Assembly: GCA_030524035.1 (NCBI GenBank) | Contig: JAUNHG010000002.1 | Coordinates: 1-64,000, forward strand | Reading direction: 5' to 3' | From: Kocuria sp. | GTDB taxonomy: Bacteria; Actinomycetota; Actinomycetes; Actinomycetales; Micrococcaceae | Length of the DNA: 64,000 nt | Shown: positions 52,373 to 60,269 of the stretch, piece after piece | Numbering within the stretch: the stretch's first letter is position 1 | Layout: every line of letters starts with the position of its first letter | The notes under the pieces: model-generated | The model's input: the letters and a program-made list of their open reading frames with translations, nothing else | What the model was told of the DNA's origin: nothing | The model's database searches: none | Position numbers and translations under genes: made by a program

Positions 52373-52630
52373 ATGGTCGAGCGCAGACGCTCCAGGACTT
52401 GGGCGGCGATCGCCGTCGTCCTGTTCGCGATCGGAGTCCTCGTCGGGCTCGGGATGCTGCTGCCGAGCATCGTCCTGGCCGCCGGCTACGGACGCGAGTT
52501 CGCACTCTCGGACGCGCTGATGCCGCTGCTGGCGCTGGCGCTGTTCGCCCTGGCCAGCATCACGGCGCTGAAGGTCGGTCCGAGGCTGACCGCCAAGCCC
52601 GGAGCACCACAGGTCGACGCCGCGGGCTGA
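52373..52630 (+). CDS. Two-helix membrane protein
   Basis: 85 residues from ATG 52373 after AGAAGGAGA. Helices WAAIAVVLFAIGVLVGLGMLL and LMPLLALALFALASITALKV. An imperfect CTGCTCGCC/GGTGAGCAG hairpin lies in its leader at about 52,297-52,320, with TAGAGT as a possible -10. Confidence 0.6.
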   Translation: MVERRRSRTWAAIAVVLFAIGVLVGLGMLLPSIVLAAGYGREFALSDALMPLLALALFALASITALKVGPRLTAKPGAPQVDAAG

Positions 52631-52654
52631 CAGCCCGTCAGACCCACTACGCAG

Positions 52655-52692
52655 AGACCTCCCCGTAGCAGCATCCGCTGCCGGGGAGGTCT
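52655..52692 (+). terminator. Strong intrinsic terminator
   Basis: AGACCTCCCCG pairs with CGGGGAGGTCT, then CTTTTTT (T-run 52694-52699). Confidence 0.92.
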
Positions 52693-52726
52693 CTTTTTTC
52701 TGCTCGCCGCGGTCCCTCGCCTGCGG

Positions 52727-52968
52727 CTAGGGGAGCGGTCCGACGTACGCACCTGGCGAGGTCGAGGTCGCCGGAGACGACGCCGCCGAGCAGGAACAGC
52801 AGCGCGGAGACGCCGATGACCCCGACGGCGAAAGTGCCCGGCCGCTCCTCGTACAGGCGCTTGAGCCGAGCGACGATGCCCTCGGGCTTCTCGCTGGGCT
52901 CGCCACGGTTCTTCTCGGGTCCGTTCGTGGTCTCGTCCTGGTCCCGGTGCGGGCTGTTGCTGGTCCTG
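52727..52968 (-). pseudogene. Degraded frame for a one-helix protein after rseP
   Basis: Downstream of rseP on the minus strand, one frame reads EKPEGIVARLKRLYEERPGTF and a transmembrane helix (AVGVIGVSALLFLLGGVVSGDL) with element-like codon use. The frame has no start codon, and its natural end (AYVGPLP, stop at 52727) is in another frame. This looks like a decayed gene. Confidence 0.35.
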
Positions 52969-54423
52969 TCAGAGCCCCGAGCTGAGCGGCACGACGATGT
53001 CGCCGACCATGAGTACGATGCTCATCGACAGCAGCGCGAAGCCGAGCAGGTAGGCGATCGGCAGCTGGCGGGCGACGTTGACGTGGCCGGGGTCGGGACG
53101 CCTGAGCAGCCCGGCCAGCCAGCGCCGGATGCCCTCGTACGCGCTGCCGACGATGTGGCCACCGTCCAGCGGCAGCAGCGGGATGAGGTTGAAGACGCCG
53201 ATGAAGAGGTTGAACGAGCCGATCACGAGCCCCAGCAGCGCCGCCTTGCCGCCGACGTCGAGGCCCTCGGCGTCCGAGGACGCGACCTCGCCGGCGATGC
53301 GGGATCCGCCGATCACCGACATGGGTCCGTCCTGCTCGCGCTCGTCCGTGCCGAAGATCGCCTCGGCGACGTTGTACACGCGGGCCGGGAGCTCGACGAC
53401 GGAGCTCACCGCGTGGGCCGTCATCTCGCCCATGCGCAGCATCGTGAAGACCGGGCCGTGCCTGGTCACCACCTCGTGCGACTCCGGCTCGACGCCGAGG
53501 AAGCCGACGGTCGTCAGATCGCCGGTGCCCTCGAGGTCCCGCGGCATGGCCACGGTGCGCGTCGGCTGCAGGATCACCCGCTGCCCGTCGCGCACAACCT
53601 CGAGCTTGATGATCCCGCCCTGGTTGGCGTGGATGAGGTCCGAGAGGTGGTCCCACGAGCTCACCGCCTGCCCGTTGAAGGCCACGACCTCGTCGCCCGG
53701 CCGCAGGCCCGCGGCCAGTGCGGGGGAGGGCTGGTCGCCCTCCTCGCAGACGACGCGGTCCGCGCTCTCGGGGATGACGCAGTCGGAGACCACGGAGACC
53801 ACGGCGCGCCCGGTCGGCTCGACCGAGTGGACGCCGTAGAAGCCGTACACCCCGAGGAAGCAGACGAACGCCAGCGCGATGTTCACGCCCGGGCCCGCCA
53901 GCATCACCAGGACCTTCTTCGACGCGGGGAGCTTGTAGAACAGTCGGTCCCTGTCGCCGGGCTCGACGAGCTCGAACTCAGCGGCGCGCGTCTGCGAGAC
54001 CATCTGAGCGAACAGGCCGGTGTTGGACTTGCGCAGCGTCAGCGGCTCGTCCTCGGTCGCCGCGAAGGCGGCCTGGGCGACCTCGCTCTGCTTGCCCTGC
54101 GCCTGCGCCTGTGCCGGCGCGGCCGCTGCGACGGCGACCTTCTCCCCGCGGGAGATCCTCTTCTCCCGGTCCGTCTCCGGCGGGAACATGCCGATGATCT
54201 TCACGTACCCGCCGAGCGGGACGAGCTTGATCCCGTACTCGGTCTCACCCTTCTTCCGGGACCAGACCGTCGGGCCGAAGCCGACCATGTACTGGCTGAC
54301 CCGGCACCCGAACTTCTTCGCGTAGTAGAGGTGCCCGAGCTCGTGCAGCGCGATCGAGACGAAGATCGCCCCGAGGAAGATCACGACCCCCAGGGCGTAG
54401 AGCGCGACCTCCGGGCCGCTCAT
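52969..54423 (-). CDS. RseP/Rip1-type site-2 protease
   Basis: 484 residues. The zinc motif HELGH is in ALHELGHLYYAKKFGCRVSQYMVGFGP near residue 27. A PDZ domain is around residues 230-300 (LAAGLRPGDEVVAFNGQAVSSWDHL), and the third metal ligand is in NLIPLLPLDGGHIVG. GPGVNIALAFVCFLG is the second helix. A Gln/Ala-rich insertion lies near residues 95-125. These enzymes cut membrane-bound regulators such as anti-sigma factors. A full-length copy on a mobile element is unusual, since actinobacteria have one near dxr in the chromosome. Confidence 0.92.
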   Translation of the reverse strand: MSGPEVALYALGVVIFLGAIFVSIALHELGHLYYAKKFGCRVSQYMVGFGPTVWSRKKGETEYGIKLVPLGGYVKIIGMFPPETDREKRISRGEKVAVAAAAPAQAQAQGKQSEVAQAAFAATEDEPLTLRKSNTGLFAQMVSQTRAAEFELVEPGDRDRLFYKLPASKKVLVMLAGPGVNIALAFVCFLGVYGFYGVHSVEPTGRAVVSVVSDCVIPESADRVVCEEGDQPSPALAAGLRPGDEVVAFNGQAVSSWDHLSDLIHANQGGIIKLEVVRDGQRVILQPTRTVAMPRDLEGTGDLTTVGFLGVEPESHEVVTRHGPVFTMLRMGEMTAHAVSSVVELPARVYNVAEAIFGTDEREQDGPMSVIGGSRIAGEVASSDAEGLDVGGKAALLGLVIGSFNLFIGVFNLIPLLPLDGGHIVGSAYEGIRRWLAGLLRRPDPGHVNVARQLPIAYLLGFALLSMSIVLMVGDIVVPLSSGL

Positions 54424-54533
54424 GCCGCGGACCCGTCGTCGACCCTGTTCTGCTCGATCGTCATCGCCCTGCCCCTCGCCGTCGTCTCGTCTGTCCTCGC
54501 CTGTCCTCGCCTGTCGTCGCGCCTATGGGGCAT

Positions 54534-54546
54534 CGACTCGTATACG
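54534..54546 (-). promoter_or_regulatory. CGTATACGAGTCG motif before rseP
   Basis: On the minus strand CGTATACGAGTCG lies 111 bases upstream of the rseP start; TATACG could be the -10. It shares its sequence with 21386 and 33781. Confidence 0.4.
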
Positions 54547-54593
54547 TTCATTCTCTCACGACGAATGCCATTCCGACAGGATCGCTAATCGTC

Positions 54594-54607
54594 TCTCGTA
54601 TACGAGA
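54594..54607. promoter_or_regulatory. Palindrome TCTCGTATACGAGA
   Basis: Perfect 14-bp palindrome with the same CGTATACGAG core, 60 bases from the previous copy and next to the terminator of the convergent-upstream gene. Confidence 0.45.
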
Positions 54608-54650
54608 AGATCCCTTCCGAGTCGCCTCTCGGCGTCCCCGGAAGGGATCT
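54608..54650 (-). terminator. Terminator of the par operon
   Basis: AGATCCCTTCCG pairs with CGGAAGGGATCT, just downstream (minus strand) of the last gene of the parRM operon. Confidence 0.7.
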
Positions 54651-54668
54651 CGTCGGTCCAGGCGCTCG

Positions 54669-55142
54669 TCAGTCCGGGTCGCCGCGCTGCAGCTCCAGCG
54701 CCGCGCCCTCCCGCTCCTTGTAGACCTCGTAGAGCGTCCTGCCCGCCGAGTCGACCTGCAGGAACGCGAGCAGCGCCTGGTCGACGTCGATCATGTCGGC
54801 GGCCACGAGCGCCAGCTGCGCCTCGAGCCACGCCTTCATCACCCGCCAGGCAACGCGCTCGGCCTGGGTGCGGCTGGTCCGCTCGCTCTTCGACCCGGAC
54901 TTCAGCCGGCCGGCCGCGTCTTCAGCCTTCAAGAGCCGCTCCATGCGGTCCACGCCGGCCGGGAGCGAGAAGCCGCGCTGGCCGTGCGGCGTGGCGAGCA
55001 CGAAGTCGAGCGCGCTGGGCACGCCGGAGGCGTCGTAGTCGACGCTGATCCGGCGCGCTCCGTGCTGCGCCAGCAGTGCCTGCATCTCGGCGACGGTCTG
55101 AGCCGCCGTGATCTTCGTCGTGTAGTTGACCGGCGCGGCCAT
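54669..55142 (-). CDS. Unknown protein common in actinobacterial mobile DNA
   Basis: 157 residues. VNYTTKITAAQTVAEMQALLAQHGARRISVDYD, then PSALDFVLATPHGQRGFSLP, a beta-alpha pattern I recall from actinophage and plasmid proteins; no function is known to me. It ends the parR-parM operon. Confidence 0.65.
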   Translation of the reverse strand: MAAPVNYTTKITAAQTVAEMQALLAQHGARRISVDYDASGVPSALDFVLATPHGQRGFSLPAGVDRMERLLKAEDAAGRLKSGSKSERTSRTQAERVAWRVMKAWLEAQLALVAADMIDVDQALLAFLQVDSAGRTLYEVYKEREGAALELQRGDPD

Positions 55143-55145
55143 GGC

Positions 55146-55562
55146 TCAGCGCTCCTCGGTTCCCTCGTCGTCCGCGGCGGCGTCCTCGTCGACCGGCACC
55201 AGCTCGCCGATGCCCCGCACCGTCCAGTCGCCGCTCGCGGCGTCCACGAGGGTGCAGTTCGACTCCGCCGGGGCCTCCGAGTCGTACTCGTCGAAGACGT
55301 AGACCTTCGGCGGCACGTGCGCCGGGGCCTCGGCGTAGACGTCCTCGTCGAGCATGACCTGCGAGCCGAGCTCGACGCCCCTGTGGACGACGGCCTCGTC
55401 GGCGTCATCGGGACCGACGGCCTCGTCGGCCGGGGCCGGAGCCCCGGCCAGAGCCCCGAGGAGCTCGGACCGGCGCGCATGGACTGCAGCCAGCCGCGCC
55501 AGGAGCGAGTCCTGCTCGGCCTGGAGGCCCTGCAGCTCGGCGACAACCGTGTCCGCGCCCAT
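55146..55562 (-). CDS. Unknown acidic protein in the par operon
   Basis: 138 residues starting at ATG 55562, which overlaps the parM stop as ATGA. An N-terminal coiled coil (VVAELQGLQAEQDSLLARLAAVHARRSELL) then a strongly acidic domain. Perhaps a ParM-associated factor, since it is translationally coupled to it (inference). Confidence 0.6.
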   Translation of the reverse strand: MGADTVVAELQGLQAEQDSLLARLAAVHARRSELLGALAGAPAPADEAVGPDDADEAVVHRGVELGSQVMLDEDVYAEAPAHVPPKVYVFDEYDSEAPAESNCTLVDAASGDWTVRGIGELVPVDEDAAADDEGTEER

Positions 55563-56875
55563 CACGCCACCGCCTTGCTGCGCTTGCCCACGGCCTTCGG
55601 GGCCTCGACGGCCTTCGCCGCCAGGTACAGGCCCTCGCGGTTCAGGTGGCGCGAGTACGCGGCATCCAGGTACAGGACCGGGATCGAGCCGGCGGCCTTC
55701 TGCAGGACCGGGCGCAGGATCTCCTTGATCGGGCCCGAGCCGCCGCCGTAGACGTAGACGACCTCGGTGGTGCCGCCGACCTCGGTCAGTACGTCCTCGA
55801 AGCGCGAGCCGATCTCCTCGGCCAGGTACTCGGCCTCCTCCGAGACGTAGCCCGAGGCGCGGTCGTACCGGCCCTGCAGGAACACGCTCGGCTCCTGCTG
55901 CAGGAAGTCGGCCAGCGCCTTGCGGTTCTTGAAGCGCAGGTCCTTGTCGCCGCTGGTGCTCATGCGGTCCAGCGCGTTCGTCAGCGCGGTGCCGTAGCCC
56001 TGCTCGAGCGTGCCCGCCGCCTCGGAGTTGAACGCGCCGTCGGTGAAGACCGGGAAGTTCACGGTGCCCTCGCCGACGTCGACGCCGACGGTGTTGCGCA
56101 CGCCGACCAGCAGCCCGGCGGTGACGCCCTCCAGGCGCGCGGCCTCCTCGGGGTCCGAGGCCCGCAGGTCGTCCAGCAGCGCCTGCGCGAGCGGCTCGCC
56201 CTTGTCGGTGATCGCGAACTGCGCCGACGCGCCCTCGGGCAGCACCTGCACGTCCTCGAACTGCAGGCGCACGGTGACCGGCGTCGAGAAGTTCTTGATC
56301 GTCACCAGGTGCACCGTCGGGTCGTCGCTGCCGAGGCGGCCGACGAACTGCGCGGCGTACGCGCTGCGGCGCTGCACGTACTCGGCGATCGGCAGGGCCA
56401 GGCCGGTGCGGACCGTGGCGCACAGTTCGTGGTCCGGCAGAGCACCGTGCTCGCGCACGTGGTCGCGCAGGGCCTTCGCGGCGAAGACGCCCAGGACGAG
56501 CACGAAGCTCAGCTCCTGGTCGGCCTTCGAGCGAGCGCCGAGGACCTCGAACTGCGTGAACTTCGAACCCGGGGTGCTCAGGGCCGCCCGGCCGAAGGTC
56601 CGCAGATCCGAGTGCCCGACCAGGGGAGTGGTGAACGACGCGGCGAGGCGGTTGTAGAAGTCGTCCTCGACGACGATCTTGCGCGCGTCGGCGTCGGCGT
56701 CCGGGACCTTCGGCGTGGAGCGCGAGGTGCTCACCACGGCCGAGGGGAGGTCGATCGCGTCGAAGACCTCCTCGCCGTCCACCTCGCCGCGGATGACTCC
56801 CTTGACGTAGCCGTTGCCGACATCGATGCCGCCGGTGAGCTGGATGCTCTTCTGGGCGGTGCTGTTGCTGCTCAT
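55562..56875 (-). CDS. parM: ParM/Alp-type actin-like partition ATPase
   Basis: 437 residues. Actin-fold motifs are visible: phosphate 1 GGIDVGNGYVKGVI (near residue 15), phosphate 2 VGVDVGEGTVNFPVF (near residue 263), and the adenosine motif VVYVYGGGSGPIKEIL (near residue 372). It would form filaments that push sister plasmids apart, with ParR bound at parC as the adaptor. Its presence suggests that the element also exists as, or derives from, a low-copy replicon. Confidence 0.85.
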   Translation of the reverse strand: MSSNSTAQKSIQLTGGIDVGNGYVKGVIRGEVDGEEVFDAIDLPSAVVSTSRSTPKVPDADADARKIVVEDDFYNRLAASFTTPLVGHSDLRTFGRAALSTPGSKFTQFEVLGARSKADQELSFVLVLGVFAAKALRDHVREHGALPDHELCATVRTGLALPIAEYVQRRSAYAAQFVGRLGSDDPTVHLVTIKNFSTPVTVRLQFEDVQVLPEGASAQFAITDKGEPLAQALLDDLRASDPEEAARLEGVTAGLLVGVRNTVGVDVGEGTVNFPVFTDGAFNSEAAGTLEQGYGTALTNALDRMSTSGDKDLRFKNRKALADFLQQEPSVFLQGRYDRASGYVSEEAEYLAEEIGSRFEDVLTEVGGTTEVVYVYGGGSGPIKEILRPVLQKAAGSIPVLYLDAAYSRHLNREGLYLAAKAVEAPKAVGKRSKAVA

Positions 56876-56930
56876 GGTCTGTGTGTCCCTCTCGTTCAGG
56901 TGTTCGTCGTCTCAGGAAGTGCGGTGCTGC

Positions 56931-57383
56931 TCAGCGGGTGAGGAAGGCGTCGAGCCCGGAGGGCGCGCTCTTCTTCTCGGGGACTTCGGCGCGCTGCGCC
57001 GGGGGTGCGGCCGCCTCGTCAGGCGTCTCGTCCTCGATCGACTGCTCGACGGGAGCCTCTGCCTCGACCTCGGCGACGGCCTCCGCCGGCGCTTCAGCGG
57101 ACTCGGCGACCGGCTCCTCGCGGGCCGGCGTCTGGCCCTGCGCGCCGTGCTCGGCCTTGTCGTCGTCAGCCTCGGACTCGGTCTGCGGCGGGCGGCCGCG
57201 GCGGGGAAGCTGCTCGACGGGCCTGTTCACGACGTCGATGTAGCCGTCGCGCTGGATGGACTCGCGGATCAGCAGCTGCAGCGACCGCGAGATGTCGTAC
57301 TGCTCGTCGAGCCAGCGGTTCGTCGACTCGTCGGCCCGCGGGACGCTCCAGCGCAGTCGGCGCGGCTCAGGTTTCTCCGCCAT
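56931..57383 (-). CDS. parR: ParR-like adaptor protein
   Basis: 150 residues from ATG 57383, with GAGGGGG eight bases upstream; GTG 57392 is a less likely start. The N-terminal 50 residues (RLRWSVPRADESTNRWLDEQYDISRSLQLLIRESIQRDG) have the strand-helix-helix layout of an RHH DNA-binding domain, as in ParR. The rest is an acidic, Pro/Glu/Ala-rich tail ending SGLDAFLTR, which may contact ParM filament ends (inference). It is upstream of parM, the standard parCRM order. Confidence 0.7.
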   Translation of the reverse strand: MAEKPEPRRLRWSVPRADESTNRWLDEQYDISRSLQLLIRESIQRDGYIDVVNRPVEQLPRRGRPPQTESEADDDKAEHGAQGQTPAREEPVAESAEAPAEAVAEVEAEAPVEQSIEDETPDEAAAPPAQRAEVPEKKSAPSGLDAFLTR

Positions 57384-57507
57384 GCCGCTCACCCCCTCGC
57401 GCCGTCGTGCTGGTGGACTCGTTCGCAGTCATCGCGGACCCCCTCTCGTGCACGGTCCGCATCGGCTGTCGCCAGTAGCGGGCCTTTCGACTCATCTATC
57501 AGTCACT

Positions 57508-57536
57508 ATTCTATGGTCTTTCGCGGGTCTCTGCAA
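57508..57536 (-). promoter_or_regulatory. Promoter of the parRM operon
   Basis: Minus-strand TTGCAG (57531-57536) and TAGAAT (57508-57513) are exactly 17 bases apart. The first repeat of the candidate centromere touches the -35 box, which fits autorepression by ParR. Confidence 0.75.
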
Positions 57537-57873
57537 GGACCAGTGAGAGACCACTAAGAGGCCACGCGAGAACGATGCTCGATTCGCGGCCTCGGGCCAC
57601 TGGGCGCACTCGGGTCCTGTCAGCGCCACCGGCAGGACCAGCAGGAGTCCACCGCCGGGGCAGCGCGCCAGGAGGCGCTGGCCCGGCCGAGGTCTCGAAC
57701 CAGACCGGCACGCGGTCCTCTATGGATCAGCAGGAGACCTCGATCAAGCCACGGCCCGACGCAGGGCCGACCGCGGTCCTCATGAGACGCAAACGAGCCC
57801 ACGAAGAGACCTTCATCGGTCCACCTCCGAGACGAAGACCAGTGCAGACCCGCAAGAGACCAGCATCGGACCC
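57535..57873. repeat. Candidate parC centromere
   Basis: Six degenerate 20-bp direct repeats of the form RGACCAG-N7-GACC lie at 57535, 57634, 57723, 57804, 57834 and 57854. The copies at 57804 and 57854 match at 16 of 20 positions. They stand directly upstream of parR and overlap its promoter, the classical place for parC. Recognition is by eye and needs an alignment. Confidence 0.55.
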
Positions 57874-58640
57874 GCAGTGCGCCGAGCCGAGCCCAGGAGA
57901 GCGCCACCCGGCACTCGATAGGGTGCGAATGCCCTGTCTGGACTCATTCGGGTCTCGCTCGTGTCCCTGTCGGGTCGCTGTACGGCCACAGTGAGACAGG
58001 ATCTGTCCGGATTGGGACCGGGATCAGTCCTGCGATTCCAGCCCGAGCGGGGCCGTGAAGTACGGCTCCGGAGCCCCTGTGCCGTCCGCCGGCGACGCCT
58101 CGGGGCGATGATGGAGCGCCGGCGAGGCGGCTCCAGGCAGCGGCGTCGGAGCAGGATCGGAACGGGATCGGAGCACGAGCGGGTCGGTGGCGTCACCGAC
58201 CCGTCTGGGGCCCGCAGGAAGAGCAGAGGGAGAAGGCGAGATGGGGTGTAGGCCCCCGCAAGGAGCGAGAGGGCGAGGGCTCCGCTACTCGCAGCGACTC
58301 ACGGTCGGCGAATGTCCAAACGACGAGGGCTCGTGAATCGCTGCGAGTAGCTGCTCCTGGTGGGAGACCCAGACGGCTCGGCGACGCTGGAGGAAGAAGG
58401 TGCACAGCTGCTCCCGGGACCCTGGTCGCATCCCGGGGGATCTCCTCTTCTGATGCGTCCACGAGACAGTGGCCCGGCGGCAGGGGAGCGACGGCCGGGC
58501 CCGGACCGGGCACCGACGAGAATGCGCGGAAGCGCCCGCCTCGGACGCGGTGCGACAGGTGCTGGCGCGACGATGATGCGGTGTTGGACCAGCGCGGTGC
58601 GATCAGTGCACCGGCCTGTCGATGCAGTGCTGAAACCACA
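57874..58640. other. Intergenic region without credible genes
   Basis: Open frames exist on both strands but lack ribosome sites, plausible starts and protein-like composition. I see no clear RNA fold or repeat here apart from short G+C-rich palindromes. Confidence 0.5.
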
Positions 58641-58643
58641 GAG

Positions 58644-58652
58644 TTTTCCACA
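58644..58652 (+). promoter_or_regulatory. DnaA-box-like site
   Basis: TTTTCCACA, one mismatch from the bacterial and actinobacterial DnaA box TTNTCCACA/TTGTCCACA. Confidence 0.5.
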
Positions 58653-58777
58653 GCCTGACGCGACGAGGTCGCGAAGAGTGGAGGGCGCTGCGCGCCACGG
58701 CTGAAGCGCCTGCGGCAGCACGGTGCGACGGTGCCCGGACCGGACTGCGCCCGTCGTCGCTGACGCTCGATCCGAGG

Positions 58778-58953
58778 ACCCGTACGGGTACCCGCTCGTG
58801 CCTCGCGGTGGGGCGGAAGAAGCACCCGTACGGCGTTGCCACGGTCGGCAAAAGGGTTGTACGCCCAAATGGTGCTGTGACCAGGCGAAACGTCGCGACC
58901 CGTACACCCGCTGCGCGGATGGAGAGGGGGTGTACGGGTCAAGGGTGTACAGG
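58778..58953. repeat. GTGTACGGG inverted and direct repeats
   Basis: GACCCGTACACCC (58897-58909) and GGGTGTACGGGTC (58928-58940) are a perfect 13-bp inverted repeat; GGGTGTACAGG (58943) repeats the unit. ACCCGTACGGGT (58778) and CACCCGTACGG (58823) are related. Likely binding sites of an initiator, relaxosome or repressor protein. Confidence 0.6.
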
Positions 58954-59234
58954 CCGTTTCCCCTGATTTTCCAGGCTTCCGCTAAAGCTCCAGCCGTGGA
59001 ACAGCGAGAAGGCGGCAAGAGAGGAAAAAGGGCATAAGGGAACCTGGCAACACGGTCCTTCGGACCCTAGCTCCGCTCGGTCCCTCCGCTGCGCTCCGGG
59101 ACGTGTTGGTCGGCATAGCCGACGGGTTCCACCGTTCGCTGCGCTCACCGGTCCGTCCGGTCGCTGGCGCTCCCTCCCGGCTATGCCCAGCGCTGCGCTT
59201 GAAAGGAGGATGCCCACCGCCTGCCCCGCCGCAG

Positions 59235-59243
59235 TTGTCCACA
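59235..59243 (+). promoter_or_regulatory. DnaA box
   Basis: TTGTCCACA, the exact actinobacterial consensus, amid the CGCTGCGC repeats. Confidence 0.55.
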
Positions 59244-59358
59244 GGTGGACGACGCGGCAGATGGCGCAGCCAGGCGGTGGATCGCCTGGCGCTGCGCGCC
59301 CGGCTCGTCCGAGGAGGACGGCCCGTCGGCCGGTCCGCTGCGCGGCCCAGTCGGAGCG

Positions 59359-59376
59359 GATCCCGCAAGCGGGATC
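59359..59376 (+). repeat. 8-bp hairpin GATCCCGC-AA-GCGGGATC
   Basis: Perfect stem with a two-base loop on paper (really four), 15 bases before GNA hairpin copy 11. Confidence 0.55.
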
Positions 59377-59390
59377 GGCGGGCCGTCAGG

Positions 59391-59403
59391 CCAGCGGAGC
59401 TGG
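59391..59403 (+). repeat. GNA-triloop hairpin, copy 11
   Basis: CCAGC-GGA-GCTGG. Outer pairs differ from the common form but pair. 98 bases before the next start codon. Confidence 0.65.
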
Positions 59404-59500
59404 CACGGGAGCTGGGCCGTACATCGAGTGCCCGCGTGCTCCGCCGGAGCCCGCTCTCGATGCCCGACACCTGCATCCCGAGAACGGAAGAGGCATCGCC

Positions 59501-59836
59501 ATGACGCAGCCCCAGAACGAGACCGAGTCCGCGCGCGAGCCTCGGCCGGAGCTCTCGCCCTACGACACCGGAGCCCGGTGCGAGGCCAAGCCGTGGATCC
59601 CGTACGGGGAGCGCGTCACGCACGCCACGCCGGCCGAGAGCTTCGGCAAGGTCGACTTCGACGACGACGAGGGCAGCACCGTCTGCGTCGCCTACGTCGA
59701 GCGGGGAGAGGACGGCGGGTACACCCTCCACGTCGAGCCTCTCTGCGAGGACGAGCGGGTCCGCGTCGCGATCCACTACGAGCGCCGGACTGCCCGGGTC
59801 GGCGCGGCCGATGGGGAGACCCATGTGTCGCGGTGA
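59501..59836 (+). CDS. Unknown 111-residue protein
   Basis: ATG 59501 follows GGAAGAGG. Acidic, with SFGKVDFDDDEGSTVCVAYVERGEDGGYTLHVEPL forming likely beta strands. First gene after the origin-like region. No family recognised. Confidence 0.6.
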   Translation: MTQPQNETESAREPRPELSPYDTGARCEAKPWIPYGERVTHATPAESFGKVDFDDDEGSTVCVAYVERGEDGGYTLHVEPLCEDERVRVAIHYERRTARVGAADGETHVSR

Positions 59837-59900
59837 CCTGCCGACTGGCACGGACCGCGCTGAATCATTACAGAAAGCATTACGACGAAAGAAGCACCGA

Positions 59901-60269
59901 ATGATGCTCCGAGAGCGCAGACCTGCGGCCCCGACAGCCGGTGGCGTCGCCCGGACGGCGGGCGTCGTCGCTGCCGTGCTCATCGTTGCGACGATGAGCG
60001 CGTGCTCCGCGATCGAGGCCGGAGAAGTCGTCGACAAGGAGTTCGAGCCCTCTCACAGCTGGGTGCAGATGATGTGCAGCAGCTACAGCTCGAAGGGCAT
60101 CTGCACCGTGTACGTGCCCATCACGCACCAGGTGCCCGACAGCTGGAGCCTCGAGCTCCGACAGGGCGAGCGAGCGGGGAGCATCCGCGTGACCGAGGCC
60201 CAGTACGAGTCCTGCGGGATCGCCGACCATTATCCTGCCTGCGCCCGGAGCGAGGGGGACCTGCGATGA
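59901..60269 (+). CDS. Small lipoprotein
   Basis: 122 residues from ATG 59901 or 59904. Hydrophobic signal with lipobox MSACSA, then VVDKEFEPSHSW, a segment often seen at the start of actinobacterial phage and plasmid lipoproteins, and several cysteines. Its stop overlaps the next start as ATGA. Function unknown. Confidence 0.65.
   Translation: MMLRERRPAAPTAGGVARTAGVVAAVLIVATMSACSAIEAGEVVDKEFEPSHSWVQMMCSSYSSKGICTVYVPITHQVPDSWSLELRQGERAGSIRVTEAQYESCGIADHYPACARSEGDLR

Larger units (their letters stand above)
58640..59345. other. Candidate replication or transfer origin region
   Basis: About 700 bp of non-coding DNA with two DnaA-box-like sites, inverted GTGTACGGG repeats and seven CGCTGCGC octamers (58686, 58909, 59087, 59137, 59191, 59290, 59336), six of them spaced roughly 50 or 100 bases apart. 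Small hairpins GGTCC-TTC-GGACC (59054) and GTCGGC-ATA-GCCGAC (59109) are in the same stretch. It lies beside the partition genes. Whether it is oriV, oriT or both cannot be told without the initiator or relaxase. Confidence 0.5.

Noticed and set aside
58684-59300. Minus-strand copies of the GNA hairpin (GGCGC-GCA-GCGCC at 58684 and 59288)
   Set aside because: The stem is low-complexity GC, and the sequences are explained by the CGCTGCGC octamer repeat, so they are not counted in the family.
57384-59500. Open frames between parR and the 59.5-kb gene
   Set aside because: They overlap each other on both strands, lack ribosome sites, are Arg/Pro/Ser-rich and cross the repeats; treated as non-coding.
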